64,000 nucleotides of DNA from contig VIIQ02000686.1 of assembly GCA_007449985.2 (NCBI GenBank), positions 62,001 to 126,000 of the forward strand, read 5' to 3'. Shown piece after piece: positions 42,101-49,722 of the stretch. How positions within the stretch are numbered: the stretch's first letter is position 1; every line of letters starts with the position of its first letter. The translations under genes were made by a program, and so were the position numbers. Origin of the DNA: Desmodesmus armatus. Taxonomy: Eukaryota > Chlorophyta > Chlorophyceae > Sphaeropleales > Scenedesmaceae. The notes under the pieces are model-generated. The model ran no database searches. It was not told where the DNA came from and saw only the letters and a list, made by a program, of their open reading frames with translations.

Positions 42101-43921
42101 GCCAGCATGGTGTCCAGCAGCAGTTCTGGGCGCTGTGGCCCTGTTGCAGCAGCGGCGGCAAGCAGCCGCAGCCTCCTGGAGTCAGTCATGCTGCAGTATG
42201 GCTTCAAGCCAGTGGCAATCGATTACACCCTACGCCAGTCAATGCCTGTGACGCTGGACTTCCTGGTGGGCACGAACAAACAGGAAGGATTGACACTAAC
42301 AACCCCGGATGGGCGTGATGTGCTAGTAGATATGGCGTTCCAGGACTCAGGTGCCACACTGCTGCTGTTCACTGAGGTGGCTTGTGGCGAGTGGGGTACT
42401 TACATCTTCAGAACAAATCAGGTGCCGTCTGTCAAGGGCATTGATGGGCTGCCGTCCAAGAAGATTATCGGCAGGACAGGACCGCTGGTTCTCACACTTG
42501 CCAAGGGACACCCACTGGCAGCAGTCCTGCCCGTTCCGTGTGCTTGGGTGCTGGAGGGAGACGCGGGTGGCATGTTTAAGGTGTGCTTGGACAAGAAGAC
42601 ACTGCTGCCGGTGTTTGGGTATGTGGATCCAGCCCTCAACATGCTATGCTTCCGTCCCAAGGCAGCACAGGGCAGGCTTGACATTATACACGGCATTCCC
42701 GTGCGTGGCTATGTCAAGAACGGCAACAGCAGCATCAGCAGTGGCAACATGGCGGCTGCCACCATCTGGGAGGAGGACAGCAGGGACACAGAGGAGCTTG
42801 AGGGCTCAGCAGCAGCAGTGCCGGGCATCAACTACAGGCCGTTTACTGCAGAGGAGAACACTCTAGCCAATGCAGAGCTCGAACGGCTGCTTCAGGCAGG
42901 AGTTATCACAGAACTGGATGCTGGGCCATTTGAAGTGAACGATCGCTGGTACTTGGACCACCTGGGCCTGAATGGTGGTGTGCCACAGCAGGTGCAAGAG
43001 GACTTGGACAGCAGCAGCTCCACTGGGTCAACCGCTATGCCTGAGCTGTGCACAGGCAGTGACAGCGACAGTCTCCCAGAGCTGGTGGATGCTTACAACC
43101 CAGTGACTGCTGACATCGAGTATTTCAGCCCTCATGGCAGTGCAGCAGATGCTTGGCTGCAACAACAAACTGGGGGTGAGCACAACAAGCGCAGGCGCCG
43201 GCGTGGGCGCGGCCGCAAGGGCAGGGGGCGGCAGCAGCAGCAGCAACAGCAGGAGCAGGAGCAGGAGCAGGCAGAAGCACAGCAGCCACTGGAGGAGCCA
43301 GCAGGCAAGCTATGGGGCTTTGACTGGTCCAAGGCTGCTGGTCAGCTGCTGCCGGGCATCAGCTGGATCACGACACACATGGTGCTGCTGCTGCTAGGCA
43401 TGTTCCACTTCTTTGTGGACTTGCCGCTGAGGAAGTACCCCTCAAAGATCATGCGTGGATTGGTCAGCATGGCGGGAGCAGCAGTGCGCCCAGGCAACCC
43501 CATGCGCGCAAGGGAGTATAATGTGGCAGAACCTGTGCCCACTAACAACCTTGGCGACACACGGCGCGCACGCAAGCGTCGGCACAACAGAGGGCCCAGG
43601 CCAGGCCCTGGCTTGCAACCGACGGCAGAGCAGGACGCACCGCAAACAAAGGTCTCTGTGGTCGCCACAGTGCGTCACTCTGGCAAGGTCATCACTGCGC
43701 GCACAGTGCTGATGTGCCTACTCTGTTTCTTCTCAGTGCTGTGCTCCACAGCAGCAATGCAGGTTACCAACAGCATTGGGGCAGCAGCCACTGGATCAGC
43801 ACTGCAAGCTGGCTACTTTCCCCTGCCACATGGCGTCCCACCACACCTCAACATGCACTTGCTGCAGCAGGAGCTTGCCAACCTGCATTGCAGTAGGTTT
43901 CGCTGCTACAGCAGAGCATGA
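39179..43921 (+). CDS. Retroelement ORF1: Gag-like, retropepsin, and a long insert
   Basis: Open for 1580 codons. The 5' limit is a TTG; the first in-frame ATG is at 39494, so an upstream spliced or non-AUG start is possible. The N-terminal 500 residues are helical Gag-like. Two zinc-knuckle-like Cys/His clusters follow: CLDCPATKRPHLNQDC and CVICGFAKGHSDGVC. The aspartic protease active site is DSGATLLL, with Asp at 42344-42346 (residue 1056). Past the protease a short piece, AELERLLQAGVITEL (about 42870-42915), echoes the start of reverse transcriptase. Then comes an Arg-rich stretch (about 43180-43230), a Gln/Glu tract and two hydrophobic segments (about 43367-43430 and 43699-43760) long enough to span a membrane. 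ORF2 lies in the +1 frame and overlaps the last 146 bp, so frameshifting or splicing must join them. Confidence 0.8.
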   Translation: MRGFLGRSTGAFQSWPISRLASSAGRRGQQPFPTSGSLSEQFQSVVRQAVGQVRASEEAGGADNQENLGSGLISYSGDQDQHIGEQQEDSTLVFTNPLFEQATSSMAGLGSLSFGGKLDSGSSSSNSMIPKLWSGQPGVDSFGEWQRAVRWNQGQKRNAAMDKKLDKHSGEEIAEIAQLTVIRSDGAKAVEQAGQVLEKHVRAADQGWYPPQELEAAALEFVRKRHPNSDLAEQTLAALIKERYEKVHIAAVAKGWALEDSVGLEQALTANSSPLVQQQDSTGNSSGGGGGGLPPATTDPMQTAMLGFFKTLSDRLVKSTQDNKYFMTVGMRKWSPHSCVMELFWCMMDAAYGVASSKEQAEFYQLQSEGSQGSRQVQEFAQRVAVLYESVKTLGIVPAGADITTFCKGLSNASSRQFARQRKEEYYASNRTHIALESLADQVQQFEKNLHQDGVLAQQALIMVGNSSVGAGSSKNARRAGEESTLVQTLLRSRRENEATQQYLSKMGAREKLLITKGFDMAEIDPKDPSAVCLDCPATKRPHLNQDCKGRRMAGLAMAAAQEGSTANKSSSSIGSSAGTLDVNTLAIMVQQAVAMAAAGAGAAPAGLGQGLPRAYNKPENSRGNRGYGGSNGRQQQYAGPPGLGVGSAVMACVICGFAKGHSDGVCYMDKPELAPEKWEGPTERAPEQGMVHYISRCMQQKLKPRLGRCKELLRRMMQSNKLPPAMQQFIGQHTQQQRYMNMAYGAAAEPYGAYAAYMTGMGSAGSSYWPMGGSAMQQPMAGLPPSHTPLAITGAVGDSTGEQAAMMVLPDAGGYVSEEQQQETMHFGPSFCYVGLADWQQDLAGGLFDSTGHEYALVGTRAQAGAGAVQQGRVVRQPVPKGFLPPSALPTDLNAMRSMPRITNALVAGLGELDGTSRGLLHTLLDIQRFVASRVSAFGDLLGVQEAGGAHGSSSAQQGGQQALQEATAAKGTASMVSSSSSGRCGPVAAAAASSRSLLESVMLQYGFKPVAIDYTLRQSMPVTLDFLVGTNKQEGLTLTTPDGRDVLVDMAFQDSGATLLLFTEVACGEWGTYIFRTNQVPSVKGIDGLPSKKIIGRTGPLVLTLAKGHPLAAVLPVPCAWVLEGDAGGMFKVCLDKKTLLPVFGYVDPALNMLCFRPKAAQGRLDIIHGIPVRGYVKNGNSSISSGNMAAATIWEEDSRDTEELEGSAAAVPGINYRPFTAEENTLANAELERLLQAGVITELDAGPFEVNDRWYLDHLGLNGGVPQQVQEDLDSSSSTGSTAMPELCTGSDSDSLPELVDAYNPVTADIEYFSPHGSAADAWLQQQTGGEHNKRRRRRGRGRKGRGRQQQQQQQEQEQEQAEAQQPLEEPAGKLWGFDWSKAAGQLLPGISWITTHMVLLLLGMFHFFVDLPLRKYPSKIMRGLVSMAGAAVRPGNPMRAREYNVAEPVPTNNLGDTRRARKRRHNRGPRPGPGLQPTAEQDAPQTKVSVVATVRHSGKVITARTVLMCLLCFFSVLCSTAAMQVTNSIGAAATGSALQAGYFPLPHGVPPHLNMHLLQQELANLHCSRFRCYSRA

Positions 43922-46900
43922 TTCTGGCCAAGTGAAGTGGTACCAGGCCGACCCAGCAGCTCTGGACCAACTTGGGCCCGATGGCGCAACAGAAGATGTG
44001 CATGACGCCAGATGGACAGTGCACGATGAGGGCAAATGGATCTTGGGCAACCACCCAGATGCATCGCCTGCACAAATGGACCAGCTGGTGCAGATGCTGT
44101 TGGAGGAGCGAGGGGCATTTGCTTACAGTCTGCAGGACTTGCCTGGCTACACAGGGGACGTAGCTGACTTCAAACTGATCGATCCCTCCAAACGTATGTG
44201 GAGCGCACCCAGACGCTACACAGAAGAGGAGGTGAAGTTTGCCAAGGAGAAGGTGCAGGAGATGCTGGATGCGGGCATCGTAAAAGAAATTCCAACGACC
44301 TGTCCGCATGCTTCAGCTATCACGTTGCCTATGAAGCGAGCACCCGACGGTAGCTGGACCGACAAGCGGTTCTGCATCGACCTGCGCAACGTCAACGGCA
44401 ACACAGTGGTGGACAGTTACGGCCTGCCACTACCGGAAGAACTGTTTAGGCGAATTAGGGGGCACAAATTCTTGGTCAAGGCGGACTTTAGAGCGGGCTT
44501 TTGGCAGCTCAACCTGAGCGAAGAGGCGCAGCAGCACGTGGCCTTCCACGCACCCGACAGTGGCAAGCGACTGACCTACACGCGGCTGTGTTTTGGTCAC
44601 GTGAACGCCACGGCAATTTTCCAGCGGGTTATGGAGAAGGAGCTGGCAGCAGCTGGTTTGTCTCACTGTGCGGCGCCGTTCGTCGATGACGTTATCATGT
44701 GGTGCGACACCTGGGAGGACATGGTGACCAACTTCAGAACACTTCTACAGCATCTCAAGACAGTGGGCTTGCGCCTGCACCCTGCCAAGACAATCGTGGG
44801 TGCAGACTGCTTGCCTTACCTGGGTCACCTGGTATCAGCCAAGGAGTGCAAGCCGGAGCCAGCCAAGATTGCAGGCATCAAGGCACTGCAGCCACCCACC
44901 AGCCTCAAGCGCCTGCAGGCCCACCTTGGCCTGTTTAATTACTACAGGTGCTATGTGCCCAACTTTGCCATCATTGCCAGGCCGCTTTACAAGCTTATGG
45001 AGAAGGGTGCGCAGTACATCTGGAGTGATGACTGTAACCAGGCGTATGAGGGGCTTCGAACGGCGCTGTGCAAGAAGGGTTTGGGGCTCAGGCAGCCTGT
45101 GGATGGGCGCAGTTTTCATCTGTATGTCGACTGGAGCAACACGGGCATTGCAGCTGTGCTGAATCAGGAGGCGGAGGATGGGACGGAGTACATGGTGGCC
45201 TGTGCCAGCAGGTCCCTCAATGCAGCTGAGCAGAACTATCCCGCCTGGAAAGGCGAGATGATGGCAGCAGTGTGGGGCGTCAAAATGTACAGGCCGTACT
45301 TGCACTCCAGGGAGTTCTATCTCCACAGCGACCACCGGGCGCTGTTATGGCTGCTGACACAGAAGACACCAGTGGGGCAGCAGATGCGTTGGATTCTGGC
45401 ACTTCAGGAGTACCGCTTCTCACTGGTGCACAGGGCAGGCAAGTCAAACCCAGCTGATGTGCCTAGCAGGGAAGCCAGTAGCTGTGTGGCAGACACCACT
45501 GGAGCCAGGTTGGACACGGAGCTGCATGACTGGGTGCCCACTGTGCTTCTGCCAGACTGCAAAACAACGGACCCACTGGTCTACACACATGACAGTCTGG
45601 CACTGGAGCTGGGCATTGGCAGCAAATCAACAGCAGCAGCTGGAGTGGCAGCAATGGCTTATGAGGAAACACCTGGTGACTGCCCAATCCTTCACAGCCC
45701 AGCAGCAGCGCTGGCGGCAGAACCAGCAGACAGCTACAGTCATGAACAGCTGGAGCACGAGGCGTTGTGTTGTCTACTGTGCAGCAACGAGTCTGCAGTG
45801 GACACATTCGCCCCAACCGCCGACTCATTGCTGGGGGGGGAGACAGCAGGACAACTTTTTGCTGACGATGGCTGCTGCGTGGACACACAACACCCAGCAG
45901 TAGCTTGGCGGCAGCATGACCTACAGCAGGCAGCATCGGCGTGGGTCACATTGGCAGGGCTACAACAGCCCCAACCGGACAGCTTCCAGCCAGGAGTGTA
46001 CACAGGTGCATTGGACCCCTGGGGCGTAAGGGAGACACAAGGGCTGTGCACGGCTACTGTGGCAGACACGTTCTTCCCGGCAGCGCTGCAGCAGGGCATC
46101 GTGCTTTATGAGCCGTTTGGTGGCATCTGCGCAGGGCTGGAGATGGTGCTCAGGAGTGGCATCACAGTCAAACAGTACCTGTACAGCGACATCAACCCCA
46201 TGGCACAGCGGGCGGCGTTACACAGGATCAGGGTGCTGCAAAGCATGTATCCCAAGCAGCTACCGGAGGATGCTTTGGCTGGCAGTTTCAGCATTCTTCC
46301 CATGGATGTGAGGCACATCACCACACAGCAGCTCAGCAAGGCTGTCAGCGAGGCACCAGTCAAGCAATGGCTGGTAGTAGGAGGCTGGCCCTGTCAAGAC
46401 TTCTCTGCAGCAGGCAAGTCACAGGGGCTTCGGGGTGATCGGGCTCAACTGCTGTTTGACCTGGTCAGGGTAGTGGGAGCGTTGCAACAGCTACTCCCAC
46501 ACCAGCCCCCAGCCTACCTGGTGGAGAATGTGCTCTTGCAGCAGCACAGGCTGAGCAGCATCAGTCAGCATGACTTCAATAAAATCAAGGCGTGCCTAGG
46601 GTTACCTGTGGTGCTGGACGCAGCACAGTTTGGCAGCCTTGCACATCGGGCGCGCAACTTCTGGTCCAACCTGGTTGGGCCCAGTCAACTGCGAGCAGCT
46701 TTGGCATTTGTCAAGAGGCCACCCGCACGCAGCGTACAGCTTGCCTTGGGACCTGGCAGGACCGCGCAACCTGTCAACCGACCAGACGCTGCTCCTCTCT
46801 ACCCCTGCAACGCACCAGGGCAGCCTCGCGCAGCCTGGCCTACCTTGGTCAGCAGCGCACGCTCCTACGCCTTCAGGCCTGGCCAGCCTGGCAGTGTTTT

Positions 46901-49526
46901 GGACACAACGGTGCCTGCTGTAGTCAAGTGGGGCGAGCCAACAGCAGAGGAGAGAGAGGTAGCTCTGGGCTATCTTCCAGGCAGCACAGCAGCAGCAGGC
47001 CTCACACAAGCGCAGCGGTGTGCGTTGCTCGGTGAAAGCATGGATGCCAACACTTTGCAGGTGCTCATGGCCATCGCCAAGGCTTGGTTCCTGCGGGGCC
47101 TGCCTACCTCTACTGACTTGGCGACACGTGCATTCAGCGCACACGAAGGGGAACTGGCGCAGGAGTGGCCTGGCAGAGAGGCAACTGCAACCCCACATGG
47201 CTATCAGCAGCAGCTAGCCATGACAGCTGGCTACCAGGAGAACACTACGGCTACGAGCCAAGGTGACATCTGGGCCGACGATAAGACCCTGGAGTACATC
47301 AGAACAGGGCAACTCCCACAAGACCTGGCAGCCAGCCAGGCAGCACGTATCAAGCGACGTGCACGCTCATACTACTTCAAGGACCAGCAGCTGATCAGGA
47401 GGATGCCAGATGGCACCGACAGGCTGGTACCTCCACCACAGGCGCGTGCTGGTCTCATACGGCAGCAACACGAGATGTGTGGGCACTTTGGCAGGCGGCG
47501 CACCTCAGCCATGCTACTCAGTAAGCACTGGTGGTATGGGTTACTGGCGGACGTTGCAACAGTGCTGTCACGCTGCGAGCACTGCAGCAGGGTGCATGCC
47601 AGCTTCACCGCCAAGCCGGAGGAGCTGCGCCCCATTCCAATCAGCAGCATGGGTTTCAGGTGGCACGTGGACACAGCTGGGCCACTACCCAAGAGTGCAA
47701 AGGGCAACAAGTATGTGCTGGTGTGTGTTGAGGCATTCAGCAAGTACCTGGTGGTGGTGCCGATGGAAAACGACAAGGCGGAGACCACTGCATACCACTT
47801 CTTGCACGGTGTATTGGCACACTTTGCAGCACCAGGGCAGGTGGTGACAGACTCAGGGACAGAGTTTGAGGGCGAGTTTGCCAAGCTCCTGGAGGATGCG
47901 CTCATCGATCATGCCATCATCAGTGCAGACCACCCTCAGGCCAATGGTCAGGCAGAGAAGGCTGTGCACATCGTCAAGCGGGCGCTTACCAAAATGGCAG
48001 TGGCAAGGCACAGTGTCAAGCAGTGGGATGAGGACTTGGCATGGCTGGCACTGGGCTACCGCTGCTCTCCACAGGCCAGCACAGGCCACAGCCCGTACGA
48101 ACTCATGTATGCACGTCCACCGGTCATTCCACCTGCAGTGAAGGAGCTTGTCAGCACACCCCTGGACATCAGTGCTGAGGCGGCTGTCAAGGACCTACTG
48201 CAGCGTAAGGAGCGGCTAAAGCAGCAGGTGCCCATTGCGCTGGAGAACCTGGCGATTGCACAGCACAGGGATCAGCGCCGTTACCTGCAGCTGCGTGCGC
48301 CTGACTACAAGCCACGCGTTCACAGGTTTATGGTGGGTGACTACGTCTACACTCAGCAGCTTAACCGGGCAAGCAAGCTACAGCCCAGGGCCAAACCCCT
48401 CATTCTGCGAGTTCTGGAGGTGCGGGACTCTGGGGTACTGCACCTGCAGGGGCGCTGTGGCCGGACCATTGAGGTGCACATGTCTCACTGTGCACCCTGC
48501 CACTTGCCTGATATCGACGGCGGCATCGACCCACTGCTGGTGGACAACACAGATGATGTGGTCTGTGAGGTATGCAGCACCAGCGACAACGGGGCCGAGC
48601 TCATGCTGTGTGACGTGTGCAACAGCGGATACCATACCTACTGCTTGCAACCACCACTCAGCAGTGTGCCTGACGGTGTGTGGCTGTGCCCGGAGTGTGT
48701 GGACGCTGGCTACACAGAACAGGATGCTGCTGGCAGGGAGCAGCAGCGGCAGCAGCTACAGGAGCGGGAGGCCAGGCCAAACATATTCCCCGGCGCGCAA
48801 ATGAAGCGCAGGGACGAAGCAGCACATGCGCTGCATGGCCGACTGGTGCTGAAGGCGTTCACGGATCCAGCCACCGGGAAAGGCAGGAAGTACTGGGGCA
48901 GGATCTACTTCAAGGATGCTGAGTCACGCCCATACTACTTCCGAGTGGTGTACGAAGATGGGGACTCTCACCACGCCACCATGGCAGGCATCAAGCGCTA
49001 CCTGCAGCCGGAGGATGCAGTGCTGCCACCTGGGGCCAGCATTCCTACACCAGAGTCACTGGCAGCAGCAGTGGCGTACGCACGACAGCTGGTCAGCAGG
49101 GTTGCTGGCGGTTCAGTAGCTGTTCCTTCCACAAGGGTCTCACCGGCAGATGTGCAGTTGCTGCAGCTTACAGTGCAGATGTCCCTGGTTCAAGCCCTGG
49201 TGGACCCACTAACACTCAACACCCAGTGGCAGCAGGTTTTTGCTGGGCGACCGTTCACTGTGGGCTGCGGGCCTGTACAGCACGGCGCTACAGCCATCAT
49301 CATTACACCTACAGCACCCTTTGTGCTTCATGCAGTTTTCACAGCACTGCAAATGAGGCCATTGGTGGTGCTCTGTTACGTGCCTTCACTGGCGTTTCCA
49401 GCTGACATCCACCCTCTGTTCAGTGCACTCAAGCAGCAACGGCGAGCAGCAGCATTCAGGGGCAAGAATGGCTGCTGGCTGGTGCTCAGTAGGCAAGGCA
49501 TAGACATCGACAACTGGCTGCATTGA
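43776..49526 (+). CDS. Retroelement pol: RT, RNase H, C5 DNA methyltransferase, integrase, PHD, Tudor-like
   Basis: Open for 1916 codons and without an early ATG, so probably made as an extension of ORF1 by +1 shift or splicing. Reverse transcriptase spans residues 140-395 (active site FVDD, 302-305). RNase H spans 445-566 (D452, E494, D519, D561). A cytosine-5 methyltransferase spans 770-1105: motif I YEPFGGICAGLE, motif IV GGWPCQDFS with catalytic Cys 873, motif VI YLVENV, motif VIII RARNF, motif X LLGESMD. The HHCC finger uses H1232, H1237, C1267 and C1270; the integrase triad is D1299, D1359, E1394; an integrase C-terminal fold covers about 1510-1575. A C4HC3 PHD finger spans 1597-1641, then a Tudor-like module to about 1745 with VVYEDGD. 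The last 150 residues are unrecognised. All expected catalytic residues are present. Confidence 0.93.
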   Translation: MGQQPLDQHCKLATFPCHMASHHTSTCTCCSRSLPTCIAVGFAATAEHDSGQVKWYQADPAALDQLGPDGATEDVHDARWTVHDEGKWILGNHPDASPAQMDQLVQMLLEERGAFAYSLQDLPGYTGDVADFKLIDPSKRMWSAPRRYTEEEVKFAKEKVQEMLDAGIVKEIPTTCPHASAITLPMKRAPDGSWTDKRFCIDLRNVNGNTVVDSYGLPLPEELFRRIRGHKFLVKADFRAGFWQLNLSEEAQQHVAFHAPDSGKRLTYTRLCFGHVNATAIFQRVMEKELAAAGLSHCAAPFVDDVIMWCDTWEDMVTNFRTLLQHLKTVGLRLHPAKTIVGADCLPYLGHLVSAKECKPEPAKIAGIKALQPPTSLKRLQAHLGLFNYYRCYVPNFAIIARPLYKLMEKGAQYIWSDDCNQAYEGLRTALCKKGLGLRQPVDGRSFHLYVDWSNTGIAAVLNQEAEDGTEYMVACASRSLNAAEQNYPAWKGEMMAAVWGVKMYRPYLHSREFYLHSDHRALLWLLTQKTPVGQQMRWILALQEYRFSLVHRAGKSNPADVPSREASSCVADTTGARLDTELHDWVPTVLLPDCKTTDPLVYTHDSLALELGIGSKSTAAAGVAAMAYEETPGDCPILHSPAAALAAEPADSYSHEQLEHEALCCLLCSNESAVDTFAPTADSLLGGETAGQLFADDGCCVDTQHPAVAWRQHDLQQAASAWVTLAGLQQPQPDSFQPGVYTGALDPWGVRETQGLCTATVADTFFPAALQQGIVLYEPFGGICAGLEMVLRSGITVKQYLYSDINPMAQRAALHRIRVLQSMYPKQLPEDALAGSFSILPMDVRHITTQQLSKAVSEAPVKQWLVVGGWPCQDFSAAGKSQGLRGDRAQLLFDLVRVVGALQQLLPHQPPAYLVENVLLQQHRLSSISQHDFNKIKACLGLPVVLDAAQFGSLAHRARNFWSNLVGPSQLRAALAFVKRPPARSVQLALGPGRTAQPVNRPDAAPLYPCNAPGQPRAAWPTLVSSARSYAFRPGQPGSVLDTTVPAVVKWGEPTAEEREVALGYLPGSTAAAGLTQAQRCALLGESMDANTLQVLMAIAKAWFLRGLPTSTDLATRAFSAHEGELAQEWPGREATATPHGYQQQLAMTAGYQENTTATSQGDIWADDKTLEYIRTGQLPQDLAASQAARIKRRARSYYFKDQQLIRRMPDGTDRLVPPPQARAGLIRQQHEMCGHFGRRRTSAMLLSKHWWYGLLADVATVLSRCEHCSRVHASFTAKPEELRPIPISSMGFRWHVDTAGPLPKSAKGNKYVLVCVEAFSKYLVVVPMENDKAETTAYHFLHGVLAHFAAPGQVVTDSGTEFEGEFAKLLEDALIDHAIISADHPQANGQAEKAVHIVKRALTKMAVARHSVKQWDEDLAWLALGYRCSPQASTGHSPYELMYARPPVIPPAVKELVSTPLDISAEAAVKDLLQRKERLKQQVPIALENLAIAQHRDQRRYLQLRAPDYKPRVHRFMVGDYVYTQQLNRASKLQPRAKPLILRVLEVRDSGVLHLQGRCGRTIEVHMSHCAPCHLPDIDGGIDPLLVDNTDDVVCEVCSTSDNGAELMLCDVCNSGYHTYCLQPPLSSVPDGVWLCPECVDAGYTEQDAAGREQQRQQLQEREARPNIFPGAQMKRRDEAAHALHGRLVLKAFTDPATGKGRKYWGRIYFKDAESRPYYFRVVYEDGDSHHATMAGIKRYLQPEDAVLPPGASIPTPESLAAAVAYARQLVSRVAGGSVAVPSTRVSPADVQLLQLTVQMSLVQALVDPLTLNTQWQQVFAGRPFTVGCGPVQHGATAIIITPTAPFVLHAVFTALQMRPLVVLCYVPSLAFPADIHPLFSALKQQRRAAAFRGKNGCWLVLSRQGIDIDNWLH
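46083..47090 (+). other. Cytosine-5 DNA methyltransferase domain inside pol
   Basis: About 336 residues between RNase H and the integrase zinc finger. Motifs are in linear order: SAM-binding YEPFGGICAG, YSDIN, catalytic PCQ, ENV, RARNF and terminal GESMD. The target-recognition region (about residues 965-1050) is Pro/Ala-rich. The stretch GLRGDRAQLLFDLVRVV after the PCQ motif most resembles DRM/DNMT3-type de novo enzymes, which is a judgement by eye. It should transfer methyl from SAM to cytosine C5 if folded. Confidence 0.88.
48564..49010 (+). other. PHD finger and Tudor-like reader region
   Basis: PHD: C1597-x2-C1600-x11-C1612-x2-C1615-x4-H1620-x2-C1623-x14-C1638-x2-C1641, with GVWLCPEC typical of histone-H3-tail binders. 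After a Gln/Arg linker the region 48840-49010 reads LVLKAF ... YWGRIYFKD ... YYFRVVYEDGDSHH, like Tudor/Agenet-type modules of plant chromatin proteins. It takes the place occupied by a chromodomain in chromoviruses, so integration targeting is the likely role. Confidence 0.82.
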
Positions 49527-49722
49527 GCACTGGATGCTCGGTTCATTATCTCGGTCCGGTTTCGCTAAGACGGCGCAGTAGTAGCTTAGCACCAAGGGGC
49601 TTCAAGGAAGGGGGGGCATGATAGTGCATACTGCAGGCTGACTAAGCAGGTGATTAGCTGACACGCTCAACCTTCTGTCCTGCACTGCTAACCTCTCCAC
49701 TGTGCAGGGCGTGTTCTCATTT
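49527..49722 (+). other. pol-ORF3 spacer with 3' splice site
   Basis: Contains CTAAC (49688-49692), a pyrimidine-rich run and CTGTGCAG|G ending at 49707, which together make a good branch point and 3' splice site 15 nt before the ORF3 ATG. This suggests ORF3 is translated from a spliced RNA. Confidence 0.55.
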
